A stretch of DNA of 64,000 bases, taken from the NCBI RefSeq assembly GCF_000001735.4, contig NC_003074.8:8680101-8744100 (forward strand), written 5' to 3'. Shown piece by piece: positions 12,166 through 24,328 of this stretch (positions are counted from its first letter, which is position 1; each line of letters starts with the position of its first letter). A program made the position numbers and the translations under genes. Origin of the DNA: Arabidopsis thaliana (lineage: Eukaryota > Streptophyta > Magnoliopsida > Brassicales > Brassicaceae). The notes below the pieces were generated by a model, which worked only from the letters and a program-made list of their open reading frames with translations, made no database searches and was not told the origin of the DNA.

Positions 12166-12567
12166 TCACCAATTGAATTGCTTTTGGTATTTCTGAATAG
12201 AAGCGACATATAGGTAAAGACCATCAGGATTGATTTGCCATAGACAAAAACCATCGGATCTGCATCTTGATTTGTCTCTATTAAGATCAAAGATGACGAA
12301 ACTACTCTTTCTTGCTCCCGATGAGATGTCACAAGTCCATTTAACTGATCGGTTTGTGTCAAACCCAAACTCGGAACTCTGACCTTGAGATACAACAGCA
12401 GACCAAATATCTTTTTGTGGCGAGATGCAACTTATGGAGATCGGATTAGAGCCAGGTGCAAGGTTGTTGCTTATCTTTATGGTGAAGACTGGAGCCGCCA
12501 AAGATAACCAAGAGGTCGTTAAGGCTAAGGAGACCAGGAAGAGGCTATATGCTTTGGTGGATATCAT
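12166..12567 (-). CDS. S-protein homologue, tandem copy B
   Basis: This is a secreted SPH-family protein of 133 residues and the tandem paralogue of the gene at 10637-11044. Both start MISTKAYSLFLVSLAL, share APVFT(I/V)K(I/V)(S/T)NNLA, and end with LWQINPDG(L/F)YLYVASI(Q/H)KYQKQ. The four family cysteines are present (ISCISP, WTCDIS, SRCRSDG, FCLW). The signal peptide is about residues 1-23. It is single-exon, and its TATA-like box lies at about 12604-12610. The middle of the protein differs most between copies, as expected of relaxed or diversifying secreted peptides. No function is known. Confidence 0.88.
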   Translation of the reverse strand: MISTKAYSLFLVSLALTTSWLSLAAPVFTIKISNNLAPGSNPISISCISPQKDIWSAVVSQGQSSEFGFDTNRSVKWTCDISSGARKSSFVIFDLNRDKSRCRSDGFCLWQINPDGLYLYVASIQKYQKQFNW

Positions 12568-12603
12568 CTTTTGTTTGTATCAATATTTGTGTGAATTAAT
12601 CAT

Positions 12604-12610
12604 TTATATA
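12604..12610 (-). promoter_or_regulatory. TATA box of SPH copy B
   Basis: A TATATAAA motif on the minus strand lies about 40 bases upstream of the start codon at 12567. It sits in the same conserved block (AAGTTTCTTATATA) as in copy A. Confidence 0.5.
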
Positions 12611-12852
12611 AGAAACTTATTTGACTCCCATATATAGTAATGATCTAATTACCATACATAATTATCAAAAAGATAGAAAAAGAGTCAAAATCAATAAATT
12701 AGTAACTAAATTAAAAACTGATTCTTAAAGAGTACTCTAATTAATTAGAGAGAAATTTACAAACTAGTGTTTGGTAGACTATTAAAAATAAAATAAAATG
12801 AATCAACACCATTTTTCATTCTCTTCAAGAATCCCATTAAAAGTCAAAACCA

Positions 12853-12895
12853 TGTTTGGGCTAGGAAAAATATGTTTGGGCTTTAGTAGGCCCAA
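12853..12895 (+). promoter_or_regulatory. Cluster of three site II (TGGGCY/GGCCCA) elements
   Basis: TGGGCT occurs at about 12857 and 12877, and GGCCCA at about 12889, within 43 bases and 180-220 bases upstream of the start codon at 13072. Such clusters bind TCP factors in promoters of housekeeping and growth genes. They probably drive the plus-strand DUF4283 gene; the divergent SPH gene has its own TATA box. Confidence 0.5.
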
Positions 12896-13071
12896 CTACC
12901 CAAAATAACCACATAAAGTAAACGGTTATCATTAATGGGCGGTTACTAATACTTAATAAATATAAATATAGTTAAATTAATATCATTTCTAGAGCTTATC
13001 CTAATTTCTCTCCCTTTCGAAAATCGAAACAAATCGGTGCGATTACTCCGTTTTGAATTTCACCGGCGACG

Positions 13072-14231
13072 ATGGCTTTGAACAATCCGCGAAGAACACG
13101 GAGATATCTCGCTTTAGGTTTAGCCGATGAACCAATCGCCGTACCAGAAACCGTTTACGCTCAAGTCCGTGAGAAAAAACGTCAAAGCTTGGTTTGTCGA
13201 GTTCTTAGCCCTAGAAGACAAGATCTCTACTCTGTGATCGATAAACTCCGTCTTGAGTGGTGTCTCGGAGGATATGAATGTCATGGACGCATTATCGGCG
13301 GCGGGAAGTGTCAGTTCGTGTTTGAGAAAGAGCGGGATTTAGAAATGGTTCTTTGGTTGGTCCTTACACGTTTGATGGATGGCTCGTTGTGTTGCAGAAA
13401 TGGGAAGATGAGCAAGGTCCTGAGTTTTTGAAGTCGGTGCCTATGTGGTTGAAGATTCGTGGGATTCCGATTCAGTATCTTTGTGATGGGACGGTTCGTG
13501 AGATTGCTTCGTCTATGGGTGAGGTAATGGAAGTTGAATTAGATGATGGAATGGTTGATTTGAGTTCTGTGCGTGCTCGTGTGAATGTTTGTGTGGATAC
13601 ACGTTTGTGTTTTAAGAAAGTGGCGAGGTTTGATTCTGGAGAGGTTAAGATTGTGAGTTTTAGGTATGAGGATATTGGTATGAGTAAAGCGAGGTTTAAG
13701 TTTTGTTTTAATTGTGGGGATATGAATCATTTGGCTAGGAATTGTTTGATCCCTTGGGTTGATGTTCCTGATCCTTATGAACGTTCTCTTTCACCACCGC
13801 CTCATGAGTCTAACTCTGATGGTTCTGCTGAGGGCAACTGTGGTGATGGTGGAACTTCTTCTGGTACTTTGGAGCTGCTCGAATTGGTGGATGCGGTTCA
13901 GGACTTTCCTGTTGGGGATGGTGAGCAGCTCGAATTGGCGGGTGTGGTTCAGGACTTGCCTGTTGGGGATGGTGAGCAGCAGCAGCAAGGTCTTGATGGT
14001 GTTGAGGAAGCTAATGCTACGCAGGTGGATTCTGAAATGGTTGGAATTTCATCTGAGGGGTCTAAAAGGAAGTTTGATGCGGTGGAGCAGGGTGATGAAA
14101 ATCCGGAAAAGCGGCTTAGAGGAATCACTGATGCAACTGAGGGAGGAAGCACTGACGCAACTCAGGGAGGAAGCACTGATGCAACTGAGGAGGGTTTAGG
14201 GGTTAGCCTTAAGCCACTTCAAGGAGAATGA
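13072..14231 (+). CDS. DUF4283 / CCHC zinc-knuckle protein, reading frame broken once
   Basis: The product resembles the gag-like ORF1 of plant non-LTR retrotransposons (DUF4283 followed by a CCHC knuckle). No reverse transcriptase follows, so it is probably a domesticated gene. The first frame runs from the ATG at 13072 to about 13353 (ending KERDLEMVL). The homologous continuation GPYTFDGWLVVLQKWEDEQG is in another frame from about 13353 to the stop at 14229-14231. A single-base loss near 13350-13360 would explain it; there is no room for an intron. The knuckle is CFNCGDMNHLARNC (CX2CX4HX4C). The C-terminal part has two 17-residue repeats (LELAGVVQDLPVGDGEQ type) and three GGSTDATQ-type repeats. 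The broken frame may be a real lesion, an accession variant or a sequence error. Confidence 0.65.
13864..13978 (+). repeat. Two tandem 51-base coding repeats
   Basis: A 51-base unit (17 codons, ending CCTGTTGGGGATGGT) is repeated twice in frame in the DUF4283 gene, starting at about 13876 and 13924. A shorter 24-base repeat (GGAAGCACTGATGCAACT type) follows at about 14123-14193. Confidence 0.75.
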
Positions 14232-15090
14232 TCATATGAAAGTTAGGACTGTTAGGGCTCTGGGTTATAAAGACGTTTCCTAACAGTGTTTAATGTCTTA
14301 TAGGGTTATCCGAAAGGCATAGTTTGTTCTGAAACAGTATGTATAAAAGGGTACTACGTAGGTTGGCTACGTAGGTCGTCGGTAGTGTTTCTAGGTTCTG
14401 CAATCGTTTTGGTCCACAGCGGAGATGAGATCGTAATGTAGTCAATGCTGGGTATAGTGATTTGGTGTATGCCGGATTGCTGGGTTTAGAGTTTCATTTT
14501 GAAAACATTATGGTCTGCTCTTGCTGTCTTACTGTTTTTCTCTAGATTTCTGTAAGACTTCAGTTTCTGCAAACTCTTTACTTGACTTAATGTATAATTA
14601 AGTTATTAAGTAGTTTGTTTTCTCTCGTTTGCCGCAATCACTATTTTAACTGATTATAACTTTCAAAGTACCCAGTGTTACTTATAAAATAATTTTTATA
14701 ACTTTATAAGCACCAAAATTTGGATCATAGATACAAAATTAAAAGATCATGATCACTTTCTTGAAATTGGAGTTTCTCTTAGTTGATAACTTATCAAAGA
14801 ATTGTTACATAAATGAACCAATGATTCTTCGAGTCTAAAAGAATAATAAAGAATCAAAACTGACGAAGAAAGATTGATATAAATTCAAAACACTGAAGAA
14901 CAATGAAACTAAAACTTATACAGTTCGAAAACTGATAAACTTAAAATATCTATAATAGGAAACGATAAAGCTAAAACTCTCTATGATCTCACTAACTTAG
15001 GAGATAACAAGAGTAAATTCGAGAACTTAAAATGTAGCTCAAAACTTAAAAAGAACAGAAATGAAAATGCATTAGTTTCCCTTTTTATTA
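14232..15090. other. Spacer between convergent genes (DUF4283 and KRI1-like)
   Basis: This contains the 3' UTRs of both genes. A short direct repeat CTACGTAGG lies near 14354 and 14366. No gene or RNA is recognisable. Confidence 0.55.
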
Positions 15091-17007
15091 TTATGCTTTC
15101 CCATACGCAGCCATTCTGCTAGGAGGAAGCTTCTTCTCTGCTTGACGCCTTCTTCTCTTGGCCTTTCTCGATAGTTTAGCCTCAGCCTCAGCCTCAGCCT
15201 CAGCCTCAGCCTCAGCCTCAGCCTCAGCCTCAGCCTCTTTCGGTGTTGGTTTGGTCTCAACAACATCATTCTTCTTCCTCTTCTTGCTTTTCTTCTCATC
15301 GTGTTTACCCTCCCACAACTCCCTGATCTTACGTTTCTGCTCCTTGACCTTATGCCTATTCACCTCCCAATCCTTTTCCACATAAGGAGCCATTTTCTTC
15401 AATGGCACATATTGGTTCAGCTCTGCGTCATCTAAGGTAAGTATCTCTCCTGTATCCAGTTCAAATCTGTTTGGTTGTACTTTCGCATACTTAAACCTTG
15501 TTCTCAATTCTCCAATTGTATCCTCATAATCTAGCTTGTAGTACTCCTCCATCAAAGCTTCTTTCGTCTTTTGTACAAGAGACGTTTTTCGCTTTCTCTT
15601 CCTCTTACCCTCTGCCTCCTTCTCCTCATCTACTTCCTCTTCTTCTTCGTCTTCCTCTTCCTCTTCATCTTCTTCTTCTTCTTCATCAATACCCAACATG
15701 TTTTCCTTATGCTTCAAAACCTTTTCTCTTGCGGCTGCAAAAACATCCCCACCTTTAGTCACATCCCAATCTTTAGGAAGTCCAAGCAATTCATCTTCCT
15801 TGTCAAAATCTGGTTTCTCTCCATCATCATCCTCATCACTATTCAAATCCGAATCCTCCTCACCATAGTACTTATCATCAAACGCAGCTTTCATCATCTT
15901 ATCATACTCCTCAGGATCAAACTCATCATCAAAATCTTTGGCATCTAACGGACACTCTTCTCCATCCTTAAAACCAGCAACAGAAAGCACCTTCTTCATC
16001 TTCTCCTTAATCTCCTTCTTCTTAACATTCTTCAACCGCTTCAACTCCTCTTTCCTCACATCATCCTCCTTCTTCATCCTCTCGTCTTTATTCTTCCTCT
16101 GCGCCTTCCTCGCATTATCCTTCTTCCTCACCGACCCTTCCACAACCCTAGACTGACCCATAACAGTGTCCCCAGCATTCTCATCTTCATGCCTATAGTT
16201 TAATAAATCCAACGGTCTTCCTGCCTCAAAATCCTCCTGATCCCAAACCTCGTGATCATCCTCACTCAACTCCTTCAACTCTTCTTCACCTGGAACCCTC
16301 TCCTCTTTCTCCTTCCACAACTGTTTCACCAAGTAATCTTTCAAAAACTGATTCTCAGTAGCCTCAGCTTCATCACCATAATACTCATCCATTTTCTTAG
16401 CTAACTCCTCATCAACCTCCACATCATCATCTCCTTCCTTCTCCACAACTCTCAAAAAATCATCATCTTCACCACTCTCGTTCCCTTCAGCTTTCCAAGC
16501 ATCAGTCACAGCTTTCCTCGTTTCTTTCTGCTCCTCAGCGTAAGTCCTAACTTTCCTCTCCTCATCTTCCTCAACAAACTCAGGACCTCCCTCAAGCAAA
16601 TGCTGTGCCTGAACATCTTTCAAATACATCTTCTTCTTCTTCTTCTTCTTTTTCGTATCCTTCTTATCAACCTCATCTTCTTCACTACTCTCATCATCAT
16701 ACTCATAGAACTTAGCATCTTTGTCCTTAATAATAGGATCCTTTTTCTTTACCTTAATCAACAAATCAACGAATTTGAGATTGCTTTCTGGATTTCCAAG
16801 ATCAGAATCCGGCTCAGACTCCGTCTCAGGCTCTTCCTCGGACTCGCTGAAGAGACCTTGCTTATTCTTCTCTTCGTATCGCTGAAGATCCTCGCGTTCC
16901 TTGTTGTGCAACAATCTCTTAGCGAAATCGTTATCGACATCGAAACCTTTGAACTGTGAAAGTTCGCCGTCGTCATCATCTGGTATCGCTTTCGGCCGCC
17001 CCATCAT
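15091..17007 (-). CDS. KRI1-like protein (TAIR-style name KRR1 family), ribosome biogenesis
   Basis: Yeast Kri1 is a nucleolar partner of Krr1 needed for 40S subunit maturation; this plant homologue is expected to act likewise. It is single-exon, with 638 residues from the ATG at 17007; the next codon is also ATG, so 637 is possible. The protein is extremely charged, with acidic and lysine blocks throughout. Typical Kri1 segments are FLKDYLVKQLWKEKE, the KEEDDVRKEELKRLKN region, FDDEFDPEEYDKMMKAAFDD, and the C-terminal domain with TRFKYAKVQPNRFELDTGEI and DAELNQYVPLKKMAPY. A poly-EA stretch near residues 590-608 comes from a hexanucleotide expansion. Basic tails (KKRKKN, KAKRRRR) suit nucleolar targeting. 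The long antisense frames here are shadows of the low-complexity sequence. Confidence 0.9.
   Translation of the reverse strand: MMGRPKAIPDDDDGELSQFKGFDVDNDFAKRLLHNKEREDLQRYEEKNKQGLFSESEEEPETESEPDSDLGNPESNLKFVDLLIKVKKKDPIIKDKDAKFYEYDDESSEEDEVDKKDTKKKKKKKKMYLKDVQAQHLLEGGPEFVEEDEERKVRTYAEEQKETRKAVTDAWKAEGNESGEDDDFLRVVEKEGDDDVEVDEELAKKMDEYYGDEAEATENQFLKDYLVKQLWKEKEERVPGEEELKELSEDDHEVWDQEDFEAGRPLDLLNYRHEDENAGDTVMGQSRVVEGSVRKKDNARKAQRKNKDERMKKEDDVRKEELKRLKNVKKKEIKEKMKKVLSVAGFKDGEECPLDAKDFDDEFDPEEYDKMMKAAFDDKYYGEEDSDLNSDEDDDGEKPDFDKEDELLGLPKDWDVTKGGDVFAAAREKVLKHKENMLGIDEEEEEDEEEEEDEEEEEVDEEKEAEGKRKRKRKTSLVQKTKEALMEEYYKLDYEDTIGELRTRFKYAKVQPNRFELDTGEILTLDDAELNQYVPLKKMAPYVEKDWEVNRHKVKEQKRKIRELWEGKHDEKKSKKRKKNDVVETKPTPKEAEAEAEAEAEAEAEAEAEAKLSRKAKRRRRQAEKKLPPSRMAAYGKA
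15178..15236 (-). repeat. (CCTCAG)n hexanucleotide repeat coding for poly-EA
   Basis: About nine near-perfect CCTCAG units on the plus strand encode alternating Glu-Ala near the C-terminus of the KRI1-like protein. Hexamer steps keep the frame, so copy number can vary between accessions without breaking the gene. Confidence 0.9.
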
Positions 17008-17737
17008 GCTACTAGGGCTTCTGCAAAATTGTTCAACTTAAGTCTTTCTCCTATTTATACTTCGTCATTTATACAGAATTGCGCAAAAGACCTTCTTACT
17101 TTTCTATATTCTCAAAATTTGACAAAACTATTATTTATTGAAAATAACAAGAAATAATTCACTACCAAAATTGATTATAGATGTTTTATGATTGTTGTCA
17201 ATGTCGGTTCGATATAAAGGTTCATATTTGGTGTTATAGTATAAACTAGGTATGGACATTCGGATTTGGTTTGGTTTGTTTTGGATTGAGATAGTTTGGA
17301 TATAAAAGTTTTGTATCGAATCGGAGTTATTATGGTTTGGTTTCGGTAAGTATTGGACTTAGATTGGTTTCAGGAAGGAAAAACAGTAAGAATTTTTTTA
17401 TGTCTACTTTGTTTAGTTTCAAAACCAGGTTTTCAGATATATTGTTCGGTTGTTGGTTGGATTCAAGTATAAATATTGAAAAATCTATTCAGGTTTTATG
17501 ACTATAGATTCGGTTTTGGAACCGGATTTTTCGGTTCGGTTCATGTTCAGTTTTCGAGTTTAATGCCTAAGCCCAATATTAAACTGAAAAAACAAAAAAA
17601 AAATATATATTGTTTTGGGATTTTAGACAAAAAAAGCGTGGCAAAGTAAACGATGGTTAACATAATTTTCTTTAAAAAAAATCCAAAAGGACGAGGCAAA
17701 ACTATACAGGCTAGAGTCAAATATCTTTAAGATCTCT
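17008..17737. other. Spacer with degenerate GGTTTGG/TTCGGTT-rich DNA
   Basis: The left part (17008-17090) is the KRI1-like promoter, including AGGGCTT next to the start. From about 17245 to 17560 the DNA is unusually rich in GGTTTGGTTT, ATTCGGTT and GAACCGGA words. This looks like a decayed simple or transposon-derived repeat. The last 100 bases are the 3' UTR of the next gene. Confidence 0.45.
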
Positions 17738-20871
<3,134 letters not shown>

Positions 20872-21361
20872 GGTTGTTGTAATCTCTCTTTTGAAAGAAA
20901 ATGTTTCTCAGTTTTTCGAGGGAAGATGAAGAAGAAGTAAGGAACGGTGAGATTCTTATTTTTTGACTCAGATTTGGGTTTGACTTTGTAAATACGATCC
21001 ATAAGTTTGGATAGTTTCGTCTTTTTCACTTCTGTCAGGAGCTATGACGTGGTTGTTCCTGATTGGACAGATAGCGAGTTTGCTTTTTTGTTGGAGCGGA
21101 ACCGCTACGCGTGGCTAGTGTCACGTGCTGATATAGGCCACTAGCCACTGTCCCTAAGTTCAGATCAATTCATAATTAAATACAGTAAAAATCAATTCAT
21201 AATTAGGAATCTCTCTGTTTTGAACATGTGGTTTATAAGTTATCATTATGTTAATCAAGTTTCAAAAGCCAAATATCAATCTAAATAGAATAGTAGACAC
21301 AATATCCTAATTAACCCTAACAAACCAAATACTTCCCTTAACAAAAAAAAAACACAACATT
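20872..21361. other. GFAT promoter and leader
   Basis: This 490-base spacer is the upstream region of the minus-strand GFAT gene plus the 3' flank of the PAH-like gene. A TATCACGTGCTG-like segment near 21120 (TCACGTGCT) contains a CACGTG G-box core. No further gene is seen. Confidence 0.5.
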
Positions 21362-22210
21362 CTACCGTACCCAATCAAAAACAACCAATGATTCATTCAC
21401 TTTTCGCACTTTCTCAAGCGACTTTGTTCTGTTCTTGAGCAACTCGTTGTACTTCCTCTGCAAATTTGGTAAAATTCTTCTAACTCCAAGTTTCGGATCT
21501 TTCATGATTCCTCGTGGCAACTTTCTGCGTCGTTGTTTGTAAAACCGTCTAATGGCTCCATAAACACCCACCTCCGGCTTCTCATTATCCTCCGCCACCG
21601 CAAACTTAATGGCCGATTCTATGGCATGAAAGTACATATCATCTTTGAACAGCTCGTCCTCTTCCCCACGCGTCATCTCATCTCGTTTCTCATCTTGTAT
21701 TAAACCGTGGTCGAGTAGGATCATCCTAAACTCCTCTTTTAGACGAGGATAATCTCGTAACATTAGGTCAACATCATCTTTTAAAATCTGCACATCGTTA
21801 TGTTCCTTGAACCTCACGAAAGCCTCTATAAGCACTCCACATAATTCCTCGCAGTCTCTTCTCAACGACTTTAAGAACTCCTTTATTCGTTTAACATTCT
21901 TTGGATCAACAAAAACTTCCTTTTGACGAGAACTGGAATTCGAATCTTCCAGAAATCGATCAAAGGCATCGAGCAAAACGTCGCAGTTCTTGAAAATAGT
22001 CGTGATTCTGTTTTTGAGATCGACTTCGCTCAAAGATCCAGAATAGTAAAGCTTCATTGCAGTAGTATATCGAAGGAAGATTCCTCTGTGGTTTCCTTTT
22101 TCATCAATCTCTTTTACTTTCTTCACGAACTCCAACGCTCGCTTAAACTCTTTCTGCGAGCAATCGTTGGGGAGTTTTATCGGATACTTGTTCGTCGTAT
22201 GCATTATCAT
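21362..22210 (-). CDS. Stand-alone PAH (paired amphipathic helix)-like protein
   Basis: This is a single-exon gene of 282 residues. Two segments resemble the paired amphipathic helices of SIN3 co-repressors. Residues about 18-88 are ALEFVKKVKEIDEKG...LLDAFDRFLED and residues about 100-165 are VQILKDDVDLMLRDYPRLKE and EFRMILLDHG. The rest is charged, ending with a basic segment (FYKQRRRKLPRG) and conserved-looking LGVRRILPNLQRKYNELL. The SIN3 histone-deacetylase-interaction region is absent, and a full SIN3 protein would be over 1,000 residues. It may bind SIN3-type partners as a truncated relative, but that is inference. A TATA-like run lies at about 22273-22282. I recall a PAH2-superfamily annotation at this Arabidopsis position, but no experimental function. 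Confidence 0.75.
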   Translation of the reverse strand: MIMHTTNKYPIKLPNDCSQKEFKRALEFVKKVKEIDEKGNHRGIFLRYTTAMKLYYSGSLSEVDLKNRITTIFKNCDVLLDAFDRFLEDSNSSSRQKEVFVDPKNVKRIKEFLKSLRRDCEELCGVLIEAFVRFKEHNDVQILKDDVDLMLRDYPRLKEEFRMILLDHGLIQDEKRDEMTRGEEDELFKDDMYFHAIESAIKFAVAEDNEKPEVGVYGAIRRFYKQRRRKLPRGIMKDPKLGVRRILPNLQRKYNELLKNRTKSLEKVRKVNESLVVFDWVR

Positions 22211-23272
22211 AAACTTGTTAATCTCTCTTCTGTGTTTGTATTTTTTGTTGAGTAAAAATGTAAACTTATCTCTATATATATAGGAGATAGTCAGATAGAG
22301 CTGTTTCTATTTCCTAATCCATATCCGAGTAGGCGTTTTTAGAAAATGGAAAATCTGCTGTCAAACAAAAAAAAAAAATGGAAATCCTAATACATATTAT
22401 ATTTTAAACTTAATAAAATATATCATGTCATACACATGGCAATCCCATTTTTATTATATTGTTTCATGGTATATACAATGCTCTGTTTTAGTCATGTGCA
22501 AATTCTAATGATTTTTATTAATAATTCACTTATAAATATATATATCATAAAAATCAACAACATGTCATACATCAACAGAAGTAGTGTCTTTATAAAACTT
22601 GAAAATAATCATAGTAAAATTAGTAGTGACAGATTTTAAAAAATGACAAGCTTATGCTAGTACTTTACAAAATAAATAGCATTATATAAATATTTTACTG
22701 TAGTATGAGTCAATACTTTTTAAATTATTAATTTAGTCAATATATGTTAGATGCAAATGTATTTTAATTATTTTTTTTATTGACCAATACTTTGGTAGTA
22801 TAATATTAGTAGTATTAGATATTATTGGCTATAAATAGATTCAACATTGAAACACAAATACAATTAAAACCAAAACAAAAAGTAAAAAATGGCTAAGTTC
22901 ATTGTACTCAAAATCACATCAAGAAAAAGCACTGAAATCATACATAGGTCTCAATTTGGTGCCCCCAAACCGGATTTTTAACAAACCGAAAATGTACATT
23001 AATTTCCCTCAAAATAGGAAAACCGGAAAACCAAAAAAATCAGTAAACCGAACCCAACGGATAATAAAGAAAAGAAAACCAAAGTCTAGGCCTAGAAATT
23101 TCGATGGTATGGAAATTACGATTTTGGACCCAAAACAATATGTACAAAAAATCATATAAATAATCGAATTTATTCCATCAAATCTTCTTCCTTGTCTGGA
23201 TTTGGTTCACCATCGTCGGAAATCTCTGATCTCTCTCAGGATCGCTTGTTCGCTACGCAGATCTCACCTGCC
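22211..23272. other. Divergent spacer between the PAH-like and SERF genes
   Basis: This AT-rich kilobase carries the PAH-like promoter on the left and the SERF promoter and leader on the right (23160-23272, with CT-rich leader sequence). The small plus-strand open frames here have no recognisable features. Confidence 0.5.
22273..22282 (-). promoter_or_regulatory. TATA-like box of the PAH-like gene
   Basis: A TATATATA run on the minus strand lies about 65 bases upstream of the start codon at 22210, at a plausible distance for a TATA box with a short leader. Confidence 0.4.
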
Positions 23273-23945
23273 ATGACTCATATCCTTCTCTACTCGTTTG
23301 ATTTCTGTTTGTTCCAAATCTGTTTCTCACCTTAAATTTGATTTTGTTTTCAATAAGTTCTGTGTTTTGTTTGCACGACTGTTCAATTACGAAACTTCGA
23401 TTCGGTTGGCGTGTTATACAAGGCTGAAATGACCTAAAAAATTGAAAATATTAGGGTTTTGTTTTTGAATTAGTTATTGTCATTGATTTCTCCGCCTTGA
23501 ATCGTATGGTTTTGAAGTTGTACCAAGACTGGAGATTTTGGATGCTCCTTTCACGAGTTCTTGAAGGGTTTGCTAAATTTTGTGTGCTTTTATCGATTTT
23601 GATCTGAAAGAAATTAGCATTGTTTTCTTTAATTCTTGCTTTTGTTATGATTGCGAATTTGCACGAGGAAGTCAAAGAGAGCGTGACCGTGAAAGGGCTC
23701 TAGCTCGAACCGGAGGCAAAGGAAAGAACAAAGATGATGGATTAACTCCTGAGCAACGTCGTGAAAGGTAACCAAATTTGTATATGTTCTTGAATCTGAT
23801 TACAACGTTAATCTCTATGGATTGATCGATTTCATTGTGCTTTAGAGATGCAAAAGCATTGCAAGAGAAGACTGCAAAGAAAGCTGCTCAAGCCGCTGCT
23901 GCAGCTAGTTCCGGAGGAGGAGGAGGCAAAGGAAACAATAAGTGA
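23273..23945 (+). CDS. SERF-family small basic protein (4F5-like)
   Basis: This is a small, highly charged protein of the SERF/4F5 family. Animal members modify amyloid aggregation; plant roles are unknown. Coding exons are 23273-23279, 23665-23767 and 23846-23945, giving 69 residues. The conserved family start (M-T-R-G-x-QRERDRERA) is only obtained if exon 1 is ATGACTC and intron 1 runs from ATATCCTT to an AC end, i.e. a U12-type AT-AC intron. The GT-AG alternatives do not give this start. The body has GGKGKNKDDGLTPEQRRERD, then AKALQEKTAKKAAQAAAAA and a glycine-rich, lysine-ended tail. Intron 2 is a normal GT-AG intron (23768-23845). The gene is convergent with the EF-hand gene downstream. 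Confidence 0.88.
23280..23664 (+). other. U12-type AT-AC intron in the SERF gene
   Basis: The intron begins ATATCCTTCT, an exact match to the U12 5' splice-site core ATATCCTT, and ends TTTGCAC. Joining the flanks gives codons for M-T-R-G-S-Q-R-E-R-D, the conserved SERF N-terminus. A branch-point-like TTCTTTAAT (8 of 9 to TTCCTTRAY) lies at 23625-23633. It is about 32 bases from the 3' end, somewhat far, so a TGAT at 23648-23651 is an alternative. Confidence 0.85.
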
Positions 23946-24328
23946 GAAAAAATGATCTATGCTTCGATGTTTGTAACTGTGCTTTTGAATATGAAAGTTT
24001 GGTGTTTGTGTTGAGAATGTTTTGGCTTCGTTTGGTTTGAGTTTGTATCAAAACTTAGACTTGGTGATGTACTTTGATTAAACCAATGATTACTCTTACA
24101 ATATCTATGATTACAAGTACATTTGTCCAAATTCTTTGTTCTCAATTGAGACAGATCTTGCTTTGTTTTTACTTGTTTGATAGTTTGTTTGTTGGAGTGG
24201 TTTGAGAATGATACAGAGTACATATGTACAGAGGAAACCAAATTAATCATTTGATACATAATTGATAATGGAATATGGTTTTTGAGAGGTAAAATATATG
24301 TGCAGAATCTTTTGTTTAAGTTGTTTCT
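23946..24328. other. Spacer between convergent SERF and EF-hand genes
   Basis: These 383 bases hold the two 3' UTRs. I see no other feature. Confidence 0.6.

Larger units (their letters stand above)
12568..13071. other. Divergent promoter region between SPH copy B and the DUF4283 gene
   Basis: This 504-base spacer holds the TATA box of SPH copy B, the site II cluster and the leader of the DUF4283 gene. No other gene is seen. Confidence 0.6.

Noticed and set aside
15072..15299. Arginine/leucine-rich frame overlapping the end of the KRI1-like gene
   Set aside because: It is a frame shadow of the CCTCAG hexanucleotide repeat; the repeat is open in several frames.
15498..16959. Several plus-strand hydrophobic frames across the KRI1-like gene
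   Set aside because: These are antisense of Glu/Lys-rich codons, which read as Leu/Phe/Ser-rich. No start context or domain supports them.
23580..23771. SERF start by reading through the intron (MCAFIDF...)
   Set aside because: This gives a non-conserved N-terminus from intron sequence; the AT-AC splice restores the conserved family start.
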